From positions 1-28,644 of the forward strand of contig JAWLFI010000010.1 of assembly GCA_041685645.1 (NCBI GenBank): 28,644 nt of DNA, in the 5' to 3' direction. The notes below the pieces were generated by a model, which was not told where the DNA came from, searched no databases, and worked only from the letters and a program-made list of their open reading frames with translations. The number at the start of each line of letters is the position of its first letter. Position 1 is the first letter of the stretch. Shown piece after piece: positions 1 to 6,808 of the stretch. The position numbers were made by a program, and so were the translations under genes. The DNA is from JAWLFI01 sp041685645. Its GTDB lineage: Bacteria > Bacteroidota > Bacteroidia > Chitinophagales > Saprospiraceae.

Positions 1-46
1 AAGAAATGATTGATTATATTAGGGGTTGCACAAAATATAAGATTCA

Positions 47-592
47 ATGAATTCCCAACTGCTTACTATTTGTATCCTTCTTGTTTCGATGGGCTTATTC
101 TTCAGTTGCCAAAACATGCCGGAGAGAGCCGAAGCTGTGACAAATTTTCAAAAAGAAAAATACCTGGGTAAATGGTATGAAATTGCTCGCCTCGATCATC
201 GATTTGAACGCAATCTCACTGACGTAACGGCAGAGTACTCGCTGAAAGATGATGGTGTGATCAAAGTCATCAATCGCGGCTATGATACTGAAGAGGATAC
301 CTGGAAAAAAGCCAAAGGCAAAGCTAAGTTTAGAGAAAAAGAAACTATAGGTGAACTCAAAGTCTCATTTTTTGGTCCTTTTTACTCCGGCTACAATGTC
401 ATCGCCATAGATGATAATTACAAATATGCTCTGGTGGCGGGAAAAGACCTGAGCTATCTCTGGCTTTTATCGCGGTCCAGAACGATGCCTGAGGACATAC
501 AATCAAATTTTTTAGCACAAGCTGAAGACATCGGCTACGATACCTCAGAACTGATTTGGGTCTCACACAGTCGAATACCAGCTTCGGATTGA
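47..592 (+). CDS. blc: Outer-membrane lipocalin (Blc family lipoprotein)
   Basis: A 181-residue lipocalin. The N-terminus is a lipoprotein-like signal: a hydrophobic stretch (residues 5-19) ending in FFSC, with Cys21 as the probable lipidated residue. The lipobox is imperfect because Phe is at -3. The first lipocalin signature, GKWYEIAR, is at residues 41-48, and YLWLLSRS at 137-144 matches the third conserved region of bacterial Blc proteins; the length is normal for the family. Family knowledge: Blc proteins are membrane-anchored eight-stranded barrels that bind fatty acids or lysophospholipids and act in envelope maintenance or stress. The upstream neighbour lies outside the window and a TonB receptor follows 93 bases downstream on the same strand, so both may be envelope genes of one transcript (inference). 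No clear promoter is visible in the 46 bases before the start. Confidence 0.9.
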   Translation: MNSQLLTICILLVSMGLFFSCQNMPERAEAVTNFQKEKYLGKWYEIARLDHRFERNLTDVTAEYSLKDDGVIKVINRGYDTEEDTWKKAKGKAKFREKETIGELKVSFFGPFYSGYNVIAIDDNYKYALVAGKDLSYLWLLSRSRTMPEDIQSNFLAQAEDIGYDTSELIWVSHSRIPASD

Positions 593-685
593 CCGCCATC
601 GGTACTTATGAAAGTGACAACTATTTTACTAAAATCTTCCTTTTTGCTTTGTTCGGAATTTCTCTTTATGCTGTAAGAGGACAAA

Positions 686-2869
686 ATGGCCAGTATGGAT
701 ATGATCAGATGCAATAGTTTGAAATTGAAGTGGATCGTACTGCTTTTTTATGCACTGCTTTCTTCACTTGCAGCGACTTCAGATACCTCTTTAAAAATGA
801 GTGCCCCTTTTTGTAGTGACATTCTTATGCTTCATTTCCCGCTTTCATGTAATCCAGCACTTATAGATACTCTCCCCGATACTTTAAAGCGGCCGGCAGA
901 TGTTCAGCAGATACCGGAAATCGTAGTCCGCGACTTCGACCATTCTCAATCGCTTTTGCAGCGGGATGGACCCACGAGTCATATTCCCGAATCCATGGCC
1001 CGGCGAATGCCCGATCGGTCGATTTCCTACCGATTGAATACGCGAGCGGGTATTCAAATGGAAGAGCGCGCACCGGCGAGTTACCGACTATCTATTCGAG
1101 GAAGTTCGCTTCGCTCCCCCTTTGGAGTGAGAAATGTAAAAGTGTATTGGAATAACATTCCCTTTACCCGGGCCAATGGCGTCACCCCAATACAAATGCT
1201 GGACCCTGAGATGATGGGGCGGACAGATGTACTCAAAGGTCCCATGGGGAGCCGCTTTGGAGCGAGCAATGGAGGAGTGGTGTTTTTTCATTTGCCGGAG
1301 GCCTCGAGACCACAGGTTTCCCTGGGCACTACCCAAGGCAGTTTTGGCCTTCAACGCTATCAAGTGAGTTATAGAGATACTTTTTCCGGTGGGCAAGTTC
1401 GCTTGATGCATACCAGGCACCAATGGAATGGTTATCGAGATCATTCAGCAATGGATCGGAAGAATACCCTGGCTCAAATACAACTGCAGCCCTCAAAAAC
1501 ACTCGATGTCAATGTGACGATTTTGCATAGCGAGTTGTATTACGAACTGCCGGGCGGATTGACGCGAGAACAAATGGAAGAAAATCCCCGGGCTGCCAGG
1601 GAAGGTGCTGCCCGTCAGAATAGTTCGATTGACCGATCTTCTCTTTACACCATGGCTCACTTACAATACAAAGCCTCAAAATCCTGGCAGTCAACGGCAT
1701 CCGTATATCTGCGAACCCATGAATTTGACCATCCCTTCATTTTAGATTACAAGCTGGAATCGGGCTATGGAATGGGCGGACGCTGGGGATTCAAAGGCCA
1801 TTGGGATGTGATGGGCCAGAAGTTCCATTGGAATCTGGGCATTGAAGCGCAGTCCGGAATCACCCAGGCCGGTAATTTTGAGAACGATTTCGGAATCAGA
1901 GACTCTCTTCGATTTTTAGATCAACTTCGCGTAAACACTGGGTTCGTCTATCAGGAGGTCCGCTGGCGCCCCAATGCTCAGTGGCAAGTTACCCTGGGCG
2001 CAAGTCAAAACTACACGGCCTTTGATATTGACAGATCCCTGGCATCCGGAGCTCTGCCTTCGGCATCGGGCAAAAGTGCCTATCCTATTTATGTTCTCCC
2101 AAGATTGTCCGTAAGGTATCAGCCGCAGTCGCAGCTCACACTCTATGCCAACTGGAGCAGGGGGGCTTCGGTACCCTCGCTGTCCGAAGTGAGAACCAAT
2201 GAGGGAAGCATCAACCGAAGCCTGCGACCGGAGGTAGGCCAAAATCACGAAGTCGGTGGCCGCTATAATTCCAATCGATTGGACCTTCAGGCTTCGGTAT
2301 ATTATTTTCAACTCTCAGAGACAATAACCAACTTCACCGATGCCGAGGGCGTCGTCCTTTTTCGAAATGCAGGTGCCACTCAGCAATGGGGCGCAGAATT
2401 GGAGGGGAAATGGCACATCCTGCCCTGGACCAATGAGTGGTTTACGGATTTTCACATACAGCAGGCATGGACCTATCAGTCGTTTCGATTTGACAATTAT
2501 ACCCGCGATGGGCAAGACTTGAGTGGATTTGCCCTGCCCGGGGTAGCTCCTCTTTCCATTTTTTCACAACTCTATGCTGAAAGCGCCACTGGTTTTTACG
2601 CCTCTCTTTCCCATAAGTGGACCGATCGACTGCCCCTGAATGATGCCAATACGGCATTTCAGGATCCCATTCACTTTATGACTGCGCGCCTTGGATATGA
2701 GTATGCATTGACTTCAAAGCTCGGCATAAGACTGTTTGGAGGTGTGGATAACATTTTGGATCGCCAATTTAGTTTTGGCAATGACGTCAATGCTTTTGGC
2801 CAGCGCTTTTTTCAGCCCGCACCGGGGAGAAATTATTACGGAGGTCTAAAGTTGAATTATGATTTGTAG
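686..2869 (+). CDS. TonB-dependent outer-membrane receptor
   Basis: A 727-residue outer-membrane receptor for energy-dependent uptake of a large ligand such as a siderophore, cofactor or metal chelate; the substrate cannot be read from the sequence. The start is supported by AGAGGA 6 to 11 bases upstream; Met4 and Met6 are alternatives. Residues 12-30 are a hydrophobic signal segment. A possible TonB box (PEIVVRD) lies near residues 77-83. The plug domain (about 100-205) contains YRLSIRGSS and VLKGPMGSRFGASNGG, which are typical plug motifs. The rest is barrel-like with alternating aromatic strands and ends in GGLKLNYDL. It lacks the N-terminal carboxypeptidase-like domain of SusC proteins and has no SusD partner nearby, so a simple iron/cofactor-type receptor is more likely than a glycan receptor. 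The segment 31-75 between signal and TonB box is unusually long. A stop codon lies in frame 12 bases before the start. Confidence 0.92.
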   Translation: MASMDMIRCNSLKLKWIVLLFYALLSSLAATSDTSLKMSAPFCSDILMLHFPLSCNPALIDTLPDTLKRPADVQQIPEIVVRDFDHSQSLLQRDGPTSHIPESMARRMPDRSISYRLNTRAGIQMEERAPASYRLSIRGSSLRSPFGVRNVKVYWNNIPFTRANGVTPIQMLDPEMMGRTDVLKGPMGSRFGASNGGVVFFHLPEASRPQVSLGTTQGSFGLQRYQVSYRDTFSGGQVRLMHTRHQWNGYRDHSAMDRKNTLAQIQLQPSKTLDVNVTILHSELYYELPGGLTREQMEENPRAAREGAARQNSSIDRSSLYTMAHLQYKASKSWQSTASVYLRTHEFDHPFILDYKLESGYGMGGRWGFKGHWDVMGQKFHWNLGIEAQSGITQAGNFENDFGIRDSLRFLDQLRVNTGFVYQEVRWRPNAQWQVTLGASQNYTAFDIDRSLASGALPSASGKSAYPIYVLPRLSVRYQPQSQLTLYANWSRGASVPSLSEVRTNEGSINRSLRPEVGQNHEVGGRYNSNRLDLQASVYYFQLSETITNFTDAEGVVLFRNAGATQQWGAELEGKWHILPWTNEWFTDFHIQQAWTYQSFRFDNYTRDGQDLSGFALPGVAPLSIFSQLYAESATGFYASLSHKWTDRLPLNDANTAFQDPIHFMTARLGYEYALTSKLGIRLFGGVDNILDRQFSFGNDVNAFGQRFFQPAPGRNYYGGLKLNYDL

Positions 2870-3040
2870 GTTTTACAGGACCGGTATCCACTCCAATCAA
2901 GCGATTTTACGTCTCGGTCCTGGAGTTGATCTATTCCACACTGGCTGCGAAAGATTGCATATGATCCATCCTAAAATGTTCTCTCTCTGAGATATGAAGA
3001 AAGGCTGACTTTGGATGGCGGATTCATAGCGCGACTTTTT

Positions 3041-3048
3041 TACCTTTG
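3041..3048 (+). promoter_or_regulatory. Possible -7 promoter element before the small membrane protein
   Basis: TACCTTTG is an exact match to the Bacteroidota -7 consensus TAnnTTTG, just 6 bases before the ATG at 3055. A matching -33 TTG at normal distance is missing: the nearest, at 3011-3013, leaves a 27-base spacer. If real, the mRNA would have almost no leader. Low confidence. Confidence 0.3.
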
Positions 3049-3054
3049 TCCTCC

Positions 3055-3519
3055 ATGAAAAAAGAATTGAGCTACAAGATTGCTTTAGAAGTCATCAGCT
3101 GGCTAATCACTTTTGTGATCGTCACGGCCGTTCTCGCTCCGATTTATCTCTACGAGATCGACTATCCCTTTTGGATCGGAAATGCGCTGCTGATTATCGT
3201 ATTTATTACGGCTTTTCGCTACACCTTTTTGTTGCGTTTCAGCTGGCTGCGGTCCTATTTTTGGATAAAAGTGGCCTGGATCGCCTTCAGTCTTTTGCTC
3301 ACCGTATCTCTCGCCAACTACCTCAGCACACTCAATCGCTACATGGATGAAGACGGGCTGAATACCATTACTTATGCGCTTCAATATCGCGATCAATTGA
3401 GCATGATTCGGTACATAAAAAGTCAGATTCTTTTCTTTGGGGTGGGCAGCATTGTCGCATCTCTTTCCCTGGCTGTCCGTCTCACGGTTTCCGTTTGGCG
3501 CGATGTCAATCCTCGCTAA
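3055..3519 (+). CDS. Hypothetical four-helix membrane protein
   Basis: A 154-residue protein from the ATG at 3055; an in-frame TTG at 3046 is a less likely start because it falls inside a promoter-like TACCTTTG. Four hydrophobic segments are visible, roughly residues 10-32, 36-58, 67-89 and 122-145. The loop between helices 3 and 4 is polar and acidic. I do not recognise a catalytic or binding motif and assign no function. It is separated from the TonB receptor by about 185 bases and followed directly by a GC-rich repeat, so it is probably transcribed alone. The reading frame looks real because the helices are regular and no competing frame is better. Confidence 0.65.
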   Translation: MKKELSYKIALEVISWLITFVIVTAVLAPIYLYEIDYPFWIGNALLIIVFITAFRYTFLLRFSWLRSYFWIKVAWIAFSLLLTVSLANYLSTLNRYMDEDGLNTITYALQYRDQLSMIRYIKSQILFFGVGSIVASLSLAVRLTVSVWRDVNPR

Positions 3520-3526
3520 TTTTTTT

Positions 3527-3656
3527 TATTTTTTGGGGGTGTCCCCCGCTGCTAGCGGGGGCCGGGCTATCCGGTGCTGCGCAGAGCTTGGCCCTGGCGG
3601 GCCGCTCACCGCCGCAACCCGCAGGCTGATCGGGCGGTGGCGCACCTACTATCCCT
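3527..3656 (+). repeat. GC-rich palindromic intergenic repeat A
   Basis: Directly after the membrane-protein gene and a T-rich run, the sequence becomes a dense series of inverted repeats: GGGGG-TGT-CCCCC (3535-3547), the overlapping and mutually exclusive CCCCCGCT-GCT-AGCGGGGG (3543-3561), CCGG-GCTAT-CCGG (3562-3574), GGCCC-TGGC-GGGCC (3590-3603), and CACCGCC pairing with GGCGGTG (3607-3613 with 3633-3639). It ends near CTATCCCTCACC. The base composition differs sharply from the AT-rich DNA around it. The first 24 bases match the start of repeat B (reverse strand, 6714-6691) at 20 positions. From memory, GC-rich intergenic repeats beginning with a GGGG..CCCC hairpin are dispersed in several Bacteroidota genomes; I cannot check copy number here. 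Any open reading frame across it is probably accidental. Confidence 0.7.
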
Positions 3657-4039
3657 CACCCAATAATGTGTCCTTTGTTATTGGAGAGCAGATCCTGAAT
3701 AGCACCTTTAGGGGTATGCGTGTCAACTTCATCCTATCTACTGAAACTGAAGGCAAAAGGTGGTTCAATCGAAAATTCTGACTGGGGCTAGCCCGGGTTT
3801 ATTCTAGTTTAGTTCTGAGCCTGAATGGGTTTTAGCTTAGAATCCAGCTTATGACTTACCATTCAACGCCTTCAGGGTAGGTAGTGTTTTTGGGTTCATA
3901 GTCCTTCGGACTTGTAGTAATTATCATTCTCAACCTCGTATTCAATGTATGAGAAGAATTGGTCTGTTTCAAGAGGCCCAGGGTCGACGGCAAAAAGCAT
4001 CTCCCTTTTAACCCACCTACTGATTTTTTTGAGTTATCC

Positions 4040-4061
4040 CGAAAAATGCAAGCATTTTTCG
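4040..4061. repeat. 22-base perfect palindrome
   Basis: CGAAAAATGC and GCATTTTTCG face each other across AA. As RNA it would fold as a 9-base stem with a CAAG loop; as DNA it is a symmetric site. It stands alone in non-coding DNA. There is no clean T-run after it, so it is not an obvious terminator. Confidence 0.5.
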
Positions 4062-4313
4062 CCCTGCAGGCCGAATCTCATTCAAATCCTTGATTTAGAA
4101 CATTTTACAATAATGGACAATAGATGTGCTTCCATATTCATATACCCAAATTTGGTGCTTTAGATTTGAATGCCGCCGAAGATTCTTCAAAGATATCCTG
4201 AAATGCTTATTTTGATGATACTTCAATGTCTTCCGCGCAAATGGACAATTGACAATGCACTTTGTTTTTGAAGAATTTCGAGCGTTTCGTCCCTCTGTAT
4301 TTACTAATTGCGA

Positions 4314-4328
4314 AGGTAATTGTTACCT
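4314..4328. repeat. Small inverted repeat AGGTAA-TTG-TTACCT
   Basis: A perfect 6-base inverted repeat with a 3-base centre. CGAAG at 4311-4315 and CTTCG at 4339-4343 form an alternative outer pairing. It could be an operator-like site or a weak hairpin. No gene lies close on either side. Confidence 0.35.
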
Positions 4329-4779
4329 GAGCGAATGTCTTCGTAACCTACTTGCAAAAAAATCTCCAGTTCGAGGGTGAACCCTTGGTTAAATAGATGT
4401 TTTCCAATACCTTATCTTAATCATGAACAATATTTACCCTAATGTAGGTTATGTTGGTACGAATGCTCTGGGGGGATTCCATTGGGGCAAGTTTTCCTCG
4501 AGAATAATGTTGCAATGAACTTTTACATCATTTGAAGCATTTAGGAGTGAGCCTCAGAAAAGACATCTCCTATTTGAGAGCTCTTCTCTTTTTCTTGTCT
4601 GAATTATACAGCTAGTAGATGCTTTTTGGACTTTCGTCAGCCCATTCAAAAAGAAAAATTGTAGCAATGGATCTCAAATTATAAACATACCAGGGGGCCA
4701 ATTCGTATAACTTTAAACGGCATTTATGGACTTTATTTTATATTTTGTTATTTTGCATTTTAACATGTAATACTGCCCT

Positions 4780-6336
4780 ATGAAGAAATATTTCAAACAC
4801 ACTCCACAAGATTTATTATCGGGACTTGTTGTTTTTCTCGTTGCCTTACCGCTTTGTTTAGGCATTGCCTTAGCTTCAGGAGCCCCTCTGTTTTCAGGGA
4901 TTATTTCCGGTGTTGTCGCCGGTTTGGTCGTAGGTTCAATGAGCAATTCTCATTTAAGTGTGAGTGGTCCCGCTGCTGGTCTTACCGTGATTGTGCTAGA
5001 TGCTATTTCTGATTTAGGATCTTTTGAGGCGTTTTTGGTAGCCGTTGTTATCGGTGGCGTTATTCAGTTATTCATGGGCTTCTTTAGAGCGGGCATTATC
5101 GGTTTATTTTTCCCGGTTTCTGTGATTAAGGGTATGTTGGCAGCCATCGGTCTGATCTTGATCATTAAACAAATTCCACACTTCCTGGGCTTAGACCCTT
5201 CAGCCTTTAAAGATTTAAGCTTTTTACAAGTCGGAGGCAGGAAGAGTTCTGAATACTTTAATATTGCCTTTGAGAATATGAATATGGGGGCATTGATCGC
5301 CGGGGCAGGAGCTTTAGTTATTATGGTTCTATGGGATTATAAAGTGAAGCAATACTTACCCAAGATATCTTTTATTCCCGGGGCCTTAATAGGTGTTCTG
5401 TTTGGAATGGGAATTAATTATTGGTTGCGTTATGCCGGGTCTGATATCATGATCTCTGATGGCTACCTGGTAAACTTGCCAGACATTAAAAACCCCGAAA
5501 TATTTAGAGAGTCTTTCGTCTTACCGGATTGGTCCATTATTCTGGATCCCATCGTATGGAAAATAGCGATCGTCATTGCTGTAATTGCTAGTTTAGAGAC
5601 TTTATTGAGTGTAGAAGCCGTAGATAATTTGGATCCCCATAAGCGGAAGACTGACAAGGATCAGGAGCTCAAGGCTCAGGGAGTGGGTAATATTATTGCA
5701 GGTATGATTGGAGGAATTCCGATGACAGCGGTTATCGTCCGTTCGACAGCCAACTTAGAATCTGGTGCCAGAACGAAGATGTCCGCAATCTACCACGGTA
5801 TTTTCCTGGCGGGTTGTGTAGTTTTGATTCCATTTGTACTCAACGACATTCCCCTGGCGGCATTAGCAGCCATACTTCTCATGGTGGGGTATAAATTGTC
5901 AAAACCGTCTTTATACATTCATATGTGGAAGGCGGGAAAGTCCCAGTTTATTCCTTTTATCATTACCATTGCCGCGATTCTCATTGAAGATTTGTTAGTT
6001 GGTATTCTCATTGGATTAGGCGTGGGCATTATATTTATCCTAAAGGCGAACTACGACAACTCTCACTTCTATGATGAAATCCAGGAGCCCGAGGGAGGAT
6101 ATAAAAAGAAGATTACCATTAAATTGAGCGAGCACGTTTCATTTCTCAATAAGTCCGGCTTGATCAGTCGTTTTGAGAAAATTCAACCCAACACGCACGT
6201 TGTCATCGATGCGAAAGACAGCTTATTTATTGACTATGATGTCAAGGAAATCATTAATGATTTCATCATCAATGGCAAGGAGAAAGACATCCACGTTGAG
6301 ATTGTGAATTACGATGAGGAACGCGTACAATCCTAG
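4780..6336 (+). CDS. SulP family inorganic anion transporter
   Basis: A 518-residue SulP/SLC26 transporter. The first membrane segments (residues 11-75) contain the family pattern DLLSGLVVFLVALPLCLGIA and HLSVSGPAAGLTVIV. About a dozen hydrophobic segments continue to about residue 430. A cytoplasmic STAS-like domain follows (about 440-515, including VVIDAKDSLFIDYDV). Members carry sulfate, bicarbonate, or other anions, often with H+ or Na+; the sequence alone does not fix the substrate. Bacteroidota relatives of this type are often next to or fused to carbonic anhydrase, which would suggest bicarbonate, but no carbonic anhydrase is in this window. The gene stands alone between non-coding segments, bracketed by two related GC-rich repeats in opposite orientation. 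The start ATG gives a normal short cytoplasmic N-terminus. Confidence 0.9.
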   Translation: MKKYFKHTPQDLLSGLVVFLVALPLCLGIALASGAPLFSGIISGVVAGLVVGSMSNSHLSVSGPAAGLTVIVLDAISDLGSFEAFLVAVVIGGVIQLFMGFFRAGIIGLFFPVSVIKGMLAAIGLILIIKQIPHFLGLDPSAFKDLSFLQVGGRKSSEYFNIAFENMNMGALIAGAGALVIMVLWDYKVKQYLPKISFIPGALIGVLFGMGINYWLRYAGSDIMISDGYLVNLPDIKNPEIFRESFVLPDWSIILDPIVWKIAIVIAVIASLETLLSVEAVDNLDPHKRKTDKDQELKAQGVGNIIAGMIGGIPMTAVIVRSTANLESGARTKMSAIYHGIFLAGCVVLIPFVLNDIPLAALAAILLMVGYKLSKPSLYIHMWKAGKSQFIPFIITIAAILIEDLLVGILIGLGVGIIFILKANYDNSHFYDEIQEPEGGYKKKITIKLSEHVSFLNKSGLISRFEKIQPNTHVVIDAKDSLFIDYDVKEIINDFIINGKEKDIHVEIVNYDEERVQS

Positions 6337-6420
6337 GAGACCCGGCAGTGGAGACTTGGTGATTGGATTGTGATACTAAGCGCTAAAGTTTCTGTTTTTC
6401 TCGCATTTTGGCTGAGCGAT

Positions 6421-6714
6421 GGGAGGCCCCGGGGTGCCGGTAGGTCGCATAGAAAATTTTGTTTTACATTGAGCATGTAGGTGACTTGAAGGTCCGGCGC
6501 CCCGAGGGCTTGGGCCCGAAGGCGCTCGAAGCAATGTTCATCGAGGTCCCGTCTGACATTGTAGTATTTCTTCATGCTGAGAGCGCCTTCCGGGGTCCCC
6601 GGCAGCCGGGCGGGATTGGCGCGATGGAGCTGCCGCGGACCGAGTGAATAACGAGCCCCGGACGTAGCGACCCCGCTCGAGCGACAGGAGAGCGGGGGCA
6701 GCCCCAAAAAAATA
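6421..6714 (-). repeat. GC-rich intergenic repeat B with embedded short reading frame
   Basis: Between sulP and the helicase gene, composition jumps to very GC-rich. Read on the minus strand from 6714 it begins TATTTTTTTGGGG, then CTGCCCC and CCCCGCT pairing with AGCGGGG (6671-6677 with 6691-6697). Further palindromes are CCGGGG-T-CCCCGG (6590-6602) and CCCCGGGG (6427-6434). The head is homologous to repeat A. A minus-strand frame runs from an ATG at 6575 to 6333 (80 codons, starting MKKYYNVRRDLDEHCFERL) and overlaps the last bases of sulP. It has no known domain and only a distant GGAAGG upstream. I regard it as either a repeat-encoded small protein or an accident. The left boundary is uncertain; bases 6337-6420 hold nothing recognisable beyond the tail of that frame. 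Confidence 0.6.
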
Positions 6715-6756
6715 TAATAATAGATGAAGGAAGGCGTCATAAGTGTAGGGCCATTA

Positions 6757-6788
6757 TTGTAATTTTGGATGGGATTCTGCTACCTTTG
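6757..6788 (+). promoter_or_regulatory. Promoter of the helicase-queG unit
   Basis: TTG at 6757-6759, a 21-base spacer, and an exact TAnnTTTG match, TACCTTTG, at 6781-6788. This fits the main Bacteroidota sigma-factor consensus. It lies just beyond repeat B and 20 bases before the start codon at 6809, implying a very short leader with AGGA just before the ATG. Confidence 0.6.
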
Positions 6789-6808
6789 GCGGTAAATAAT
6801 TAGGAATT

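Larger units (their letters stand above)
3657..4779. other. Long AT-rich stretch with no convincing gene
   Basis: About 1.1 kb holds no reading frame I would defend: the longest (72 codons, 3945-4163 +) has no family signature, no ribosome site and rare-looking composition. Small structures are present: AGTCC-TTC-GGACT (3900-3912), a 22-base palindrome (4040-4061), AGGTAA-TTG-TTACCT (4314-4328) and a 10-base direct repeat AATGGACAAT at 4112-4121 and 4240-4249. The segment could be decayed genes, mobile-element debris or an unrecognised RNA. The last 60 bases (T-rich with TTATTTTG at 4748-4755, one mismatch to the -7 consensus) may hold the sulP promoter, but no -33 partner is seen. Confidence 0.5.

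Noticed and set aside
2877..2926. Inverted repeats AGGACCG/CGGTCCT and ACTCCA/TGGAGT after the TonB receptor as a terminator
   Set aside because: The pairings interleave, the loops are long, and there is no T-run.
3437..3781. Plus-strand frame across the end of the membrane-protein gene and repeat A
   Set aside because: Its first part is a shadow of the real gene and the rest translates the palindromic repeat.
3945..4163. 72-codon plus-strand reading frame in the long intergenic region
   Set aside because: No ribosome site, no family pattern, crosses the 22-base palindrome, and composition is unlike neighbouring genes.
4423..4518. 31-codon frame starting MNNIYPNVGYVGTNALGGF
   Set aside because: Too short, no ribosome site and no recognisable motif; could be chance in AT-rich DNA.
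3527..6714. Composite transposon around sulP
   Set aside because: No transposase, no target-site duplication seen, and the repeats share only their heads; kept only as a question in the findings.
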